From Larkinella humicola (GTDB lineage Bacteria > Bacteroidota > Bacteroidia > Cytophagales > Spirosomataceae), in NCBI RefSeq assembly GCF_008727875.1, contig NZ_VTWS01000001.1, positions 620,001 to 684,000 on the forward strand: DNA of 64,000 nucleotides, in the 5' to 3' direction. Position 1 is the first letter of the stretch. Each line of letters starts with the position of its first letter. The notes under the pieces are model-generated. The model was not told where the DNA came from, ran no database searches, and was given only the letters and a program-made list of their open reading frames with translations. Below, in pieces: positions 28,071 to 36,686 of the stretch. Made by a program: the position numbers and the translations under genes.

Positions 28071-29045
28071 TTAATTGTAGCCTAATTTCCGTCGAACCCG
28101 TTCCATCGTGACCGAGGCAACGGCACGGGCTTTTTCTTCGCCGTTGCGCAGTTCGCGTTCCAGTGCTTCTTCGTTTTCCATGTAGAAATTGAACTTCTCG
28201 CGGGCTTCGGCAAACTGGCTGATAATCAGTTCATACAATTCCTTTTTGGCGTGGCCGTAGCCATACCCGCCGTTCAGGTAATTCTGGCGCATGGTTTCCA
28301 CCTGAGCCTCATCCGCCAGCAGTGCATACAACTGGAAGGTAATATCGGTAGCCGGATTTTTCGGTTCTTCGAGTGGCGTCGAATCCGAAACGATCTTTTT
28401 GATCACTTTATAAAGCTCGTTGGCCGGTACGAAAATGTCGATGTAATTGTTGTATGACTTGCTCATTTTCTGGCCGTCGATGCCCGGGATGGTCATAATC
28501 CGCTCATCGATGCGGGATTCGGGCAAGACAAAAATCTCCTCGCCCACCAGGTGATTGACCGCGCTGGCCATGTCGCGCGTCATTTCAACGTGTTGCTTCT
28601 GGTCTTTTCCAACCGGAACCAGGTTGGCGTCATACAGCAGAATATCAGCTGCCATCAGACACGGATACGTAAACAAACCGGCGTTGACATCCGCCAGCCG
28701 CTCCGACTTATCCTTGAACGAATGGGCGTTCGACAGCATCGGAAACGGCGTAAAGCAGTTTAGGTACCACGCCAGCTCGGTATGCTCCGGCACGTGCGAC
28801 TGCCGCCAGAAGGTGTTTTTGGTCGTATCAAGCCCAAATGCCAACCAGGCCGACGCCACCGCCCGGATGTAGTCCCGGCGCAAGGCACCGTCTTTGATGG
28901 TGGTTAGGGAATGCAGGTCGGCAATGAACAGAAAGGAGTCATTACCGGGTTCTTCCGACAGTTTGATGGCGGGTTTGATAGCCCCCAGAATATTACCCAA
29001 ATGCGGTCGTCCGCTGCTTTGAATACCAGTGAGAATGCGAGACAT
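28071..29045 (-). CDS. trpS: Tryptophan--tRNA ligase
   Basis: A class I aminoacyl-tRNA synthetase that charges tRNA-Trp. The HIGH-type motif is HLGNILGA near the N-terminus and KMSKS is KMSKSYNNYI. The start at 29045 (MSRILTGIQSSGRPH) is chosen because it matches the family; the 27 residues that could be read upstream come from palindrome E. Length is then 324 aa, standard. Notably, palindromes of the same word family lie on both sides: E starts 13 bp before the start codon and D begins 2 bp after the stop. Confidence 0.97.
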   Translation of the reverse strand: MSRILTGIQSSGRPHLGNILGAIKPAIKLSEEPGNDSFLFIADLHSLTTIKDGALRRDYIRAVASAWLAFGLDTTKNTFWRQSHVPEHTELAWYLNCFTPFPMLSNAHSFKDKSERLADVNAGLFTYPCLMAADILLYDANLVPVGKDQKQHVEMTRDMASAVNHLVGEEIFVLPESRIDERIMTIPGIDGQKMSKSYNNYIDIFVPANELYKVIKKIVSDSTPLEEPKNPATDITFQLYALLADEAQVETMRQNYLNGGYGYGHAKKELYELIISQFAEAREKFNFYMENEEALERELRNGEEKARAVASVTMERVRRKLGYN

Positions 29046-29058
29046 ATTTTTTGAATGA

Positions 29059-29150
29059 GTGAATGAGTGAATGAGCGAATGAGTGAATAGCTTCGCCAGA
29101 ATCATGCTTTCAGCGGAGCTATTCACTCATTCGCTCATTCACTCATTCAC
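29059..29150. repeat. Perfect inverted repeat E (34-bp arms) in the divergent trpS/DUF2461 gap
   Basis: Arms 29059-29092 and 29117-29150 are perfect reverse complements with a 24-nt loop. The arm is tandem 8-nt units close to GTGAATGA, with 12 G and 2 C in the left arm. Unlike the others it lies between divergent genes (trpS start 29045, next gene start 29201), so it cannot be only a terminator. A trpS transcript beginning beyond it would carry the hairpin in its leader. Confidence 0.92.
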
Positions 29151-29185
29151 AATTGAATTTCCGTACAAACTTCGCTATTTCTGGC

Positions 29186-29193
29186 TAGCTTTG
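29186..29193 (+). promoter_or_regulatory. Candidate -7 box for the DUF2461 gene
   Basis: TAGCTTTG fits TAnnTTTG and lies 7 bp before the ATG at 29201, which would make the transcript nearly leaderless. The nearest upstream TTG is too far (30 nt) to serve as the -33 element. Confidence 0.4.
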
Positions 29194-29200
29194 GAACTGT

Positions 29201-29911
29201 ATGAAGACGAAAAACGCACCTAATTCTCAGCTCTCCGTTCAAACACTTGACTTTCTGCGCGATCTGGTTCAAAACAACAACCGGGAGTGGTTTCAGGCGA
29301 ACCGCGCCCGCTACGATGCGGCTAAATCCGAGTTTGAAGGTTTTGTAGGCAAGTTGCTGCAGGGTATCGAAACGTTTCAGCCACTGCCCAACACCGCCGT
29401 AAAGGATTGCATTTTCCGCATCAACCGCGACATCCGGTTTTCCAAAGACAAGGCGCCTTACAAGAAAAATCTGGCGGCTGCTGTGGGTCCGGGTGGTCGG
29501 CATTCGGGTCGGATCGATTATTATTTCCACCTGCAACCCGGTGGCGAAACCTTTCTGGGCGCGGGCATGTGGCAACCGACACCGGCCCAACTCGCCAAGT
29601 TTCGGCAGGAAATCGACTACAACGTCGATGAATTGAAAGACATCATCGAGGCCCCGGAATTCAAGGCCTATTTTCCGGAAATATCCGGTGAAACCATGAA
29701 AACATCGCCCAAAGGCTATTCAGCCGACCATCCGGAGATTGGCTTACTGCGCCGGAAAGAATTGTTTTTCCTCCACCGGTATTCGGACCAGGAGGTGATA
29801 AAACCGGATTTTGTGGATGAAGTTGTGAAAGGTGCCCGGTTGATTAAACCGTATTGCGATTACCTCAATTACCTGTTTTACGAAGAAAAAGACGAGTCGA
29901 TAACGTTGTAA
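29201..29911 (+). CDS. DUF2461 family protein
   Basis: A 236-aa cytoplasmic protein of the widespread DUF2461/TIGR02453 family, of unknown function. Family hallmarks are near the N-terminus, LDFLRDLVQNNNREWFQANR and RYDAAKSEFEGF, then FRINRDIRFSKDKAPYKKN and the YFHLQPGGETFLGAGMW segment, followed by LRRKELFFLHRYSD. The start MKTKNAPNSQLS is the first in-frame ATG. It stands alone, divergent from trpS and converging on the DUF4332 gene. Confidence 0.92.
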   Translation: MKTKNAPNSQLSVQTLDFLRDLVQNNNREWFQANRARYDAAKSEFEGFVGKLLQGIETFQPLPNTAVKDCIFRINRDIRFSKDKAPYKKNLAAAVGPGGRHSGRIDYYFHLQPGGETFLGAGMWQPTPAQLAKFRQEIDYNVDELKDIIEAPEFKAYFPEISGETMKTSPKGYSADHPEIGLLRRKELFFLHRYSDQEVIKPDFVDEVVKGARLIKPYCDYLNYLFYEEKDESITL

Positions 29912-29918
29912 ATGAATG

Positions 29919-30008
29919 ATAAATGTAAAATGATGAACGCCAAATGTAAAAGTATCCGGGTGCTTCCCTCTTCACTTTTACATTTGGCGTTCATCATTTT
30001 ACATTTAT
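29919..30008. repeat. Perfect inverted repeat F (35-bp arms, 20-nt loop) between convergent genes
   Basis: Arms 29919-29953 and 29974-30008 are perfect reverse complements. The left arm repeats AAATGTAAAA words and has 6 G and 3 C. It fills the gap between the DUF2461 stop (29911) and the DUF4332 stop (30016). It shares AATGTAAAAGT with repeat A, 24 kb away. Confidence 0.92.
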
Positions 30009-30015
30009 TATTTGA

Positions 30016-30423
30016 TCAATACTCCAACCCGGCGGGTAAAGTTTTGGCCTGATTGATAAAATCGGTGATTTTTTCCAGCGTCGGGGGCCGCAGTGTAAGC
30101 TGCCGTTCCTGGTTGATTTCCATAATTTTGGCAAAGAGGTTTTCCGGTGAGCGATGGGCCAGTTCCTTGACGGTATCGACGCCGGCTTCTTCCAGCAAAT
30201 CGCTATAGACGCCACCAATCCCCGCTATGCGATTCAAATCCGCCCGGTTGGCCAGATCCAGGATCACGGCGGTTTCTACACCGACCGTAGCCGCCAGTTT
30301 TTTGCGCAAAGGCACAGTTTTGGAGGCTTCGAGCAGGGCGTCGGTGTTGGTCAAACCCTGTGCTTTCAAGGCTTCGGCCAGATCAGCAGTAATGCCTTTC
30401 AATTCTTGAACGGGTAAACTCAT
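30016..30423 (-). CDS. DUF4332 family helix-hairpin-helix protein
   Basis: A 135-aa cytoplasmic protein. Two helix-hairpin-helix-like repeats are visible: LKGITADLAEALKAQGLTNTDALLEA and LNRIAGIGGVYSDLLEEAGVDTVKELA, the pattern of DUF4332, which is related to the HhH domains of polymerase and helicase proteins. It may bind nucleic acid, but no function is established. It converges on the DUF2461 gene across repeat F; the upstream DoxX-like gene is 128 bp away. Confidence 0.85.
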   Translation of the reverse strand: MSLPVQELKGITADLAEALKAQGLTNTDALLEASKTVPLRKKLAATVGVETAVILDLANRADLNRIAGIGGVYSDLLEEAGVDTVKELAHRSPENLFAKIMEINQERQLTLRPPTLEKITDFINQAKTLPAGLEY

Positions 30424-30551
30424 GAGATTCGGTTTATTTTAGGAATATGACTACCTACTTGAGACCGCTTTCAGGTCAAAAAGTAACGCAGACTCCTAAA
30501 TAAACGGTGGAATTGCATTCGCGCTCGTATGGTTGAAGCCAACGTGAGGCA

Positions 30552-30944
30552 TTACCGCTCTTCTGCTTCCTTCAGCAGAAAGTAAAAAGCCAGTACATGA
30601 ATTAACTGAATACTAACGGTATTCCATTCTTCCCGCAAACCTGTTCCGAAAATCAGGGCGGTCATCGTTAATCCGCCCAACAAACCGCCCCAGACCAGAA
30701 ACCGCCCTCCCAAAAACAACAGAACGCCAATGGCCAGCTCAACAAAGGGCAACGTGAAAGCGAAGCCGCGGACAAAAAACTCGGGCAGAATGGTGGCCGA
30801 AAAATCACTCACCATTTTATCGGCAAACTTCGCCAGCTTGGGTATTCGAACCAGACCGTGCATCGCCAGATCGACGCCTAAGCCCAGTCGCAGAATCAGC
30901 AGCGCAAACTGACCCGTATTCCTTGAAAAGCTTCCTCGTGACAT
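30552..30944 (-). CDS. DoxX-like small membrane protein
   Basis: A 130-aa protein with four hydrophobic segments. The pattern LLILRLGLGVDLAMHGLVRIPKL at the start of TM1, followed by FVELAIGVLLFLGG in TM2, resembles the DoxX/SURF4-like family, found in many Bacteroidota with unclear roles (respiration or redox accessory). It is probably in the inner membrane. The upstream neighbour across 89 bp is the TonB receptor gene on the same strand, so the two may share a transcript. Confidence 0.8.
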   Translation of the reverse strand: MSRGSFSRNTGQFALLILRLGLGVDLAMHGLVRIPKLAKFADKMVSDFSATILPEFFVRGFAFTLPFVELAIGVLLFLGGRFLVWGGLLGGLTMTALIFGTGLREEWNTVSIQLIHVLAFYFLLKEAEER

Positions 30945-30950
30945 GTTTTT

Positions 30951-31030
30951 TATGGTTTCGGTTTACCGTCTCCGGTAGCTTTCGCTTGCCTTGTCAGCGA
31001 CTGAAAACTGTAAACCGAGTACTGTAAACT
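30951..31030. repeat. Degenerate member of the TTTACGG repeat family (G)
   Basis: Words such as CGGTTTAC (30959-30966), GTAAACCG (31010-31017) and ACTGTAAAC recur in the gap between the TonB receptor and DoxX genes. The only clear pairing is 8 bp, so any former palindrome has decayed. The words match those of repeat B. Confidence 0.4.
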
Positions 31031-31033
31031 CAT

Positions 31034-33112
31034 TTACCACCGAACTGCCAGCCTCACGCCACCCATAAAATTCCGGCGCGGGGCGGCATTGTAAAACCGG
31101 CCGCCAAACGCGTTGAGGTCATAGCCCAGGCTGTAGGTTTGATCGAGCAGGTTGTCACCACTGACATACGCATCGAGCGTCCAGCGTTTGGCCAGCGTTT
31201 TCCGGAACCCCAGCGTCGCGTTCAGCATCCGGGCAATGTCGGATTGGAAAGCGTTGGCATCATCGAGCGGGAATTTATCGATAAACTGGTGCGTCAGGTG
31301 CGCGTAGAATCCCAGCCGGGTTTCAGCATCAAAACCGGTGACGACCACCAACGGGGGGACGCCCGTGACGCGGTTACCAGACACATCGGCGGTGCCCTGC
31401 TGGTAATTCTTAAACCGGTAATTGGTCACCGTGGTGCTGTTCCAGACCCGGACGGTTTGCCAGAAGGCAGCGGGTTTCGGAACCACCAGATTATACGACA
31501 GTTGCGTTTCCAGCCCCTTTTGATTTGTGGCGCCTGCATTGATGAAGTATTCGGCTCCGCTTTCCACCGACCGCCGGACAATCGTTTGCCGCAATCGGAA
31601 CTGATACACGGCGACGTCGAACTGAAACCGGTTTAACTGCCCGCGCACGGCAGCTTCTAGGTTCGTACCCTGTTCCGGCTCCAGCGTCGGATTAAAGGTT
31701 CCGGCCGATGGCCGGACTTCCTGGATCGTAGGGGCGGAATAGCCGGTGCTGACGCTGGCAAAAACCGACACGTGATCGCCGATTTTCTTCAACAGCGCTA
31801 CCCTCGGCAACCAGACCGGCTGAAAGCCACGCGGTTGTGGGACAATGGGCTGATCCGAAAACCGGGTAAACCGATACGATACTTCGTTGCGGCTCAACCC
31901 GGCTGTGGCAATGATTCCGAACGGCAGACTGGCTTCCAACTGGGCAAACAAAACCGACTGCGACGCCCGGAATTCGTCGTCCGACTGCAGCGTGTCGGGC
32001 TGGCCACGGCGGTTGCCATAATTGCGGGTGATGGTGAAATTGTGCTGCCACTCGCCCCCAAAAATCAGTTGGGTGGGAACGCCCGATTCGATCATCTGCC
32101 AGCGCGTCACCGTCCGCCCCCCAATGCCCTGATCGGCGCGTTTTTCGTAGTTAGTAATAAACGGATTGGCAAAATCGGTTAGCGAACCGAACAAAACCGT
32201 CGTGTTCTGAATGCGGTCGTTCCAGCGGTATTGGTGCGAGAAACCCAGATAGCCGGTTTTCTGGTAAATAGCCGCCCGCTGATCCGCGCTGCCGGGAGAG
32301 ACCCGCGTCGAGGGCCGGGCCTGGCGGGGGTCGGCCAGAAACTGCGCCTGGGTCAACCCGCCCGGCGTCTGGTACATCAAATCCGAGTATAGCCCCATGA
32401 TCGAAACCGTTTGCTTGGGGTTGACGGCAAAGGTGGCGTTCAACGACAGGTTGTCGCGGTACATCCGGCTGTTGGCCCGGTAGCCGTCCGATTGTAAATG
32501 CCCGTAATTCAACGAAATAGCCGAATTATTCTGACCGGTTTGAATCGTATAGTTTTGACCCGACAACCCGTAGGAGCCCGCCAGCGCGCTCACTTCGGCC
32601 CGGTTGGCCTGTTCACCCGATGGGCTGGCCTGCCCGCTGAGCAAAACCGTACCACCGGTTCCGGCCCCGTACAAGCTGCCTGAGGGTCCTTTGATCACTT
32701 CCACCCGGCCAATGGAGCGAACGTCCAGCGCATTCAGGTAAGTGCCGCCCCCCGCATCGGTCATCGGCAATTCGTTCCAGTAGACTTTGACATTCCGAAC
32801 GCCAAACGGCGACCGGATCAGGCTCCCCCGGATCGAAAGCCGGTAGCTGCCCGGCGACCGTTCGTCCATCCGAACGCCCGGCAGGGTGTTGAAAGCCGGG
32901 ACGAGGGCCGGGGTACCAAACCGCTGATTCAGTTCTTTGCCGGAAAGCACATTGACCGATGCCGCCGTTTCGAGCAGCGGGCGGTTTGTCTCGTAGCCCC
33001 GAACGGTCACTTCCGCCAGTTGAATGGAATCGGTAACGGAACGGCTGGACGGCGTTTGCTGGGCAAAAAGGGGAATGGGAAGAAATAGAAAAAGTAAACT
33101 GTATTTAAGCAT
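31034..33112 (-). CDS. TonB-dependent outer-membrane receptor
   Basis: A 692-aa outer-membrane importer driven by TonB. A signal peptide (MLKYSLLFLFLPIPLFAQ) is followed at once by a TonB-box-like region (SIQLAEVTVRGYE) and the plug domain (about 40-160) with VNVLSGKELNQRF and RIEVIKGPSGSLYGAGTGGTV-like sequence. The remaining 520 residues form the beta-barrel and end in VRLAVRW with a terminal aromatic. There is no N-terminal carboxypeptidase-like domain and no SusD partner, so this is a siderophore, cobalamin or metal type rather than a SusC. The substrate is unknown; no neighbouring periplasmic binding protein helps. Confidence 0.93.
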   Translation of the reverse strand: MLKYSLLFLFLPIPLFAQQTPSSRSVTDSIQLAEVTVRGYETNRPLLETAASVNVLSGKELNQRFGTPALVPAFNTLPGVRMDERSPGSYRLSIRGSLIRSPFGVRNVKVYWNELPMTDAGGGTYLNALDVRSIGRVEVIKGPSGSLYGAGTGGTVLLSGQASPSGEQANRAEVSALAGSYGLSGQNYTIQTGQNNSAISLNYGHLQSDGYRANSRMYRDNLSLNATFAVNPKQTVSIMGLYSDLMYQTPGGLTQAQFLADPRQARPSTRVSPGSADQRAAIYQKTGYLGFSHQYRWNDRIQNTTVLFGSLTDFANPFITNYEKRADQGIGGRTVTRWQMIESGVPTQLIFGGEWQHNFTITRNYGNRRGQPDTLQSDDEFRASQSVLFAQLEASLPFGIIATAGLSRNEVSYRFTRFSDQPIVPQPRGFQPVWLPRVALLKKIGDHVSVFASVSTGYSAPTIQEVRPSAGTFNPTLEPEQGTNLEAAVRGQLNRFQFDVAVYQFRLRQTIVRRSVESGAEYFINAGATNQKGLETQLSYNLVVPKPAAFWQTVRVWNSTTVTNYRFKNYQQGTADVSGNRVTGVPPLVVVTGFDAETRLGFYAHLTHQFIDKFPLDDANAFQSDIARMLNATLGFRKTLAKRWTLDAYVSGDNLLDQTYSLGYDLNAFGGRFYNAAPRRNFMGGVRLAVRW

Positions 33113-33299
33113 GTCTTTGCCGGATTCGGGTTGTTTCTGGGATTCTTACGTAAAACTAATCGCTCAAAATGATTTTATACTCTTTAGGGCCAACTAACCT
33201 CAATTCAACCCCAAAAGTCGGCGTTTCAATCCAATCTGTATTGAGCCAACGGTTAATTCCCCTTTATTTTACAAAAAATAATAAACCATTGCAAAGTAC

Positions 33300-34370
33300 G
33301 TGACGACGTTGGAAAGACCGAACGACCGATGGCTCCGCTGGATAGGAATTCCGCTGATGGTGCTGTTGGGCAATATCCTTTACCTGAAAGAGTACCAGCA
33401 TAACCCGGTTCTGTATTCAGGCTGGGTCTTTATTGGCATGGCCTACATGACCCTGGCCTGGGAAGGTTCCGTGAGCTGGGTGCATTACGTCCGCAAAAAC
33501 TTCCCGGACGCCCGGCACGCCTTCCGGCGGATTGTCATCACGTTCACCGGCTACGGGCTACTGGCGGTTTTGTGCCAGTCGTTGTTCATCTTTCTGACTG
33601 ATCTGACCGGGCTGGCCATTATTCCCATCACGGCACGAGTCTATCAGGCTTACATCGGAATCGGTATCTTTTGTTCCCTGATTCTGGGGACGACCTACGA
33701 AATCATCTATTACCTGCAACAATACCGCAATGCCATTGCCGAAGCCGAAGCGATTCAAAAATCCCGGATTCAGGGTCAGTTCGACAGCCTGAAAAGCCAG
33801 GTCAATCCGCATTTTCTGTTCAACAGCCTCAATTCGCTGTCGGCTCTGATTTCCGAAGACAAGCAGCAGGCCAACAAATTCCTGGAAGAATTATCGAGTG
33901 TGTACCGGTATTTGCTGCAATCGAATGAGCGCAAGCTCGTATCACTCCAGACGGAACTGAACTTCATCCACTCGTTTTTTTACCTCTTAAAAACCCGGTA
34001 TGGCCCGGCCATCGAATTGCAGCTCGGCATCGAATCGTGCCTGCTGGAATGTTATTTGCCGCCCTTCAGCCTGCAAACGCTGATCGAAAACGCCATTCGT
34101 CACAACATTATTCTGGCCGACCGGCCGCTCGTGATCTCGCTCCAGGCCGAAACGCAGATCAACGACGGGATTGTTGCCCTGCGGGTGACTAACAACATTC
34201 AGCGAAAAAATGTACAGGTTAATAAGCAGCCCGGCGGTTTACGGCAACTCACCGAACGGTTTACCCTCCTGCGCTTGCCGCGCCCGGTGATCACCGACGA
34301 CGGTCAGCAGTTTAGTGTTCGGGTGCCACTGATCGTCAAAGGTGCCGATTTTTTGGTAAATTTACCCTGA
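33300..34370 (+). CDS. LytS-type sensor histidine kinase 1
   Basis: An inner-membrane sensor kinase (356 aa) of the His_kinase/LytS family. Four TM segments fill about 14-140. A short coiled stretch (AIAEAEAIQKSRIQGQFDSL) leads to the phosphoacceptor motif VNPHFLFNSLN with His171, and the ATP-binding N-box is LIENAIRHN with Asn264. The start is a GTG at 33300, before TM1. The next kinase gene begins 15 bp after the stop. No periplasmic sensor domain is present, so the stimulus is probably sensed in the membrane. It likely feeds the LytTR regulator at 36687. Confidence 0.93.
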   Translation: MTTLERPNDRWLRWIGIPLMVLLGNILYLKEYQHNPVLYSGWVFIGMAYMTLAWEGSVSWVHYVRKNFPDARHAFRRIVITFTGYGLLAVLCQSLFIFLTDLTGLAIIPITARVYQAYIGIGIFCSLILGTTYEIIYYLQQYRNAIAEAEAIQKSRIQGQFDSLKSQVNPHFLFNSLNSLSALISEDKQQANKFLEELSSVYRYLLQSNERKLVSLQTELNFIHSFFYLLKTRYGPAIELQLGIESCLLECYLPPFSLQTLIENAIRHNIILADRPLVISLQAETQINDGIVALRVTNNIQRKNVQVNKQPGGLRQLTERFTLLRLPRPVITDDGQQFSVRVPLIVKGADFLVNLP

Positions 34371-34385
34371 CTTTTCCCTACCGAT

Positions 34386-35435
34386 GTGGGCCTGAAATCT
34401 ATCCGTTATACCAACCGTGACACCTGGATCGCACTCGGCCTTTTGCCGGGTTATTACCTTTTCCTGAACTACATGATGCTCGGGAAGCCCTATTTCCAAC
34501 GGCTGGATATTTTTCTGGGAGCTTCGCTGCTGACGACACTGATCTGGACACCGGCTTTTTTTCTCCACGCCGTGCCGGCGGTTTATCTTCGCAAACGATT
34601 TCCGCACATTCGCCAGACCTGGATGCGCCTGTGCCTGGCCCTGTCGATTCACATTCTGATGTCTTCGGTTGCCATAACTTTTCTGTTTTACGTGTATAAG
34701 TGGATTCATTTTCCGGGCTATACCTTCGGGAGCAACCGCCTTTTCTGGGCAATTACCCTGGGAATTATTGGCAACATTGTCGCCAACATTGTTCACGAAA
34801 GTGTGTATACTTTTGAGAAATGGTCACAAACCATCAGCGAAACCGAAAAGCTTAAAAAAGCGAACTTACAGAGCCAGCTTGACAGTTTAAAACAGCAGGT
34901 CAATCCGCATTTTCTCTTTAATTCGCTCAATACGCTTTCGTCCCTGATTGATGAAGACACTGAAAAAGCGGAACTGTTTATCGAGGAATTATCGAGTGTA
35001 TACCGGTATTTATTGCAGACCAACGAAAACGCCCTGACCAGCCTTCGCGATGAATTGAGATTTATTGAATCGTATTTCCACCTCTTGAAAACCCGGTATG
35101 GAAATGGCATCGAATTGGAAGTACGTGTCGCCGATGGCTTCAGGGAAGCGCAATTACCACCGCTGACGCTCCAGATGCTGGTCGAAAATGCGGTAAAACA
35201 CAACATCATACTTTCTGATCAACCCCTCCAGATTCGCATTGAAACCACACAGAGCGGTCGGCTGATTGTTTCGAACAATGTGCAGTTGAAAAACCTCCGC
35301 GTGGCTTCCAATGGAGTCGGTTTGGCCAACATCGCCACAAAATACCAATTGCTGGGACAGGGAAATCTGGAAATCCTGAACACGGAAACCAGTTTTTGTG
35401 TCACCCTGCCCCTGATGACGAACGAACTTAAATAA
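34386..35435 (+). CDS. LytS-type sensor histidine kinase 2
   Basis: A second membrane histidine kinase (349 aa) with the same plan: four TM segments (about 12-145), a linker, QVNPHFLFNSLN with His175, and the N-box MLVENAVKHN. The catalytic half is close in sequence to kinases 1 and 3, while the membrane half differs, which argues for old tandem duplication followed by change of the sensor. The start is a GTG at 34386; the nearby ATG at 34384 is out of frame. Gaps of 15 bp before and 30 bp after indicate one operon. Confidence 0.93.
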   Translation: MGLKSIRYTNRDTWIALGLLPGYYLFLNYMMLGKPYFQRLDIFLGASLLTTLIWTPAFFLHAVPAVYLRKRFPHIRQTWMRLCLALSIHILMSSVAITFLFYVYKWIHFPGYTFGSNRLFWAITLGIIGNIVANIVHESVYTFEKWSQTISETEKLKKANLQSQLDSLKQQVNPHFLFNSLNTLSSLIDEDTEKAELFIEELSSVYRYLLQTNENALTSLRDELRFIESYFHLLKTRYGNGIELEVRVADGFREAQLPPLTLQMLVENAVKHNIILSDQPLQIRIETTQSGRLIVSNNVQLKNLRVASNGVGLANIATKYQLLGQGNLEILNTETSFCVTLPLMTNELK

Positions 35436-35465
35436 ACCCGAATGCCTGGCTTTTAATCCGATGCT

Positions 35466-36524
35466 ATGATGACTTTTAACGATACCCGCCTTCGGTTGAC
35501 GGGGCCACTGGTATTGTTCTTTTTTGGGGCGTTATTTTTCCGGGTTAAACTGCTGCTCAGTTACACCAGCATTGAGTTGATCCGGTATTTTATTGTGGGA
35601 ATTACCTCCGGTTATATTTGCTGGAACATAACCCGATGGCTCGTCCGGCGGATTCAGCGCCGGCATCCGGGTCTGACCAACACTCGCTACCGGTTTTATT
35701 TACTGCTTCTGGCGTTTCCTATCCTGGTCAACATCGGGTATTTTCTCCGTTTTTTTGGTCATACGCTGATCTATCCACACGACGGAGATTCGATCGTGGA
35801 TTGGGATGTCAATTTCTTCATCAGCTACCTGGAAACCATCGGCATTCAAATTTTTTACCACTTTTTATACATTGGCATTTATGAAGGGTCTTACCTGTTT
35901 ATTCAATGGCGAAAAACCAATCTCGAAAAAGAAGCCTTGCTGCGTATGCAATGGCAGGGCCGGTTTGAAGTGTTGAAAAACCAGGTGAATCCGCATTTTC
36001 TGTTCAATTCGCTCAATACGCTCTCGTCGCTTATCTCCGAAAATCCAACCCTGGCCGAAGAATTTGTCGACGACATGGCCAGCGTATACCGCTACCTGTT
36101 ACAAACCAACGAGCGCGAGCTGACGCCCCTTCGGAAAGAACTGGATTTTATCGATTCCTACTACCATTTGCTCAAAACCCGTTATGGTTCGGGGCTTTCC
36201 CTGCAAGTGGCGGTTCGGGAGGAGGACAAAGACGCTTTGCTGCCTCCGTTGACGCTGCAAATGCTGGTCGAAAATGCGGTCAAGCACAATACCATGTTGC
36301 CTGAACAGCCATTGCAAATCAAAATTGAGACGACGGACGGTTTTTTACAGATCAAAAATACCCTGCAACGCAAAAACGTTCGGGTGGAGTCGAACCACGT
36401 CGGTTTGTCAAACATCGCTTCCAAATACAAGCTGCTGAAACAACCCAGTCCGATTATTGAAGAAAAGGACGGACAGTTTATCGTAACCCTTCCCCTGCTG
36501 CAGGAACGGATTGGCGTCAACTGA
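35466..36524 (+). CDS. LytS-type sensor histidine kinase 3
   Basis: A third tandem kinase (352 aa). TM segments lie at about 14-30, 38-58, 75-98 and 118-148; the phosphoacceptor motif QVNPHFLFNSLN has His176, followed by an N-box MLVENAVKHN nearly identical to kinase 2. The first ATG (35466) is used. The LytTR regulator follows after 162 bp, the largest gap in the group; no clear promoter was found in it. Confidence 0.93.
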   Translation: MMTFNDTRLRLTGPLVLFFFGALFFRVKLLLSYTSIELIRYFIVGITSGYICWNITRWLVRRIQRRHPGLTNTRYRFYLLLLAFPILVNIGYFLRFFGHTLIYPHDGDSIVDWDVNFFISYLETIGIQIFYHFLYIGIYEGSYLFIQWRKTNLEKEALLRMQWQGRFEVLKNQVNPHFLFNSLNTLSSLISENPTLAEEFVDDMASVYRYLLQTNERELTPLRKELDFIDSYYHLLKTRYGSGLSLQVAVREEDKDALLPPLTLQMLVENAVKHNTMLPEQPLQIKIETTDGFLQIKNTLQRKNVRVESNHVGLSNIASKYKLLKQPSPIIEEKDGQFIVTLPLLQERIGVN

Positions 36525-36686
36525 AGAAGGATGCATTTCATGGCCGGACAATACCGGTTTGACCCACCAATTTGCGGTTTCAACGGAAGGTGATTTGGAA
36601 AAAACGAACCGAATCTGCTACTTGTAGGTACGATTTGAACCGTAACACCTTAACCCCCCTCTCCGAAAAAATAACGACCGATTCGT

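Noticed and set aside
28071-29126. A longer trpS start at 29126
   Set aside because: The extra residues are a translation of palindrome E. The family start is at 29045.
27978-29150. The tandem 8-nt words look like a CRISPR or simple tandem array
   Set aside because: There are no unique spacers, the units are 8 nt, and the two sides form inverted, not direct, pairs. No cas genes are present.
33300-36524. The three tandem kinases as an assembly duplication
   Set aside because: The proteins differ clearly in their membrane halves and also in the catalytic halves, so they are real paralogues.
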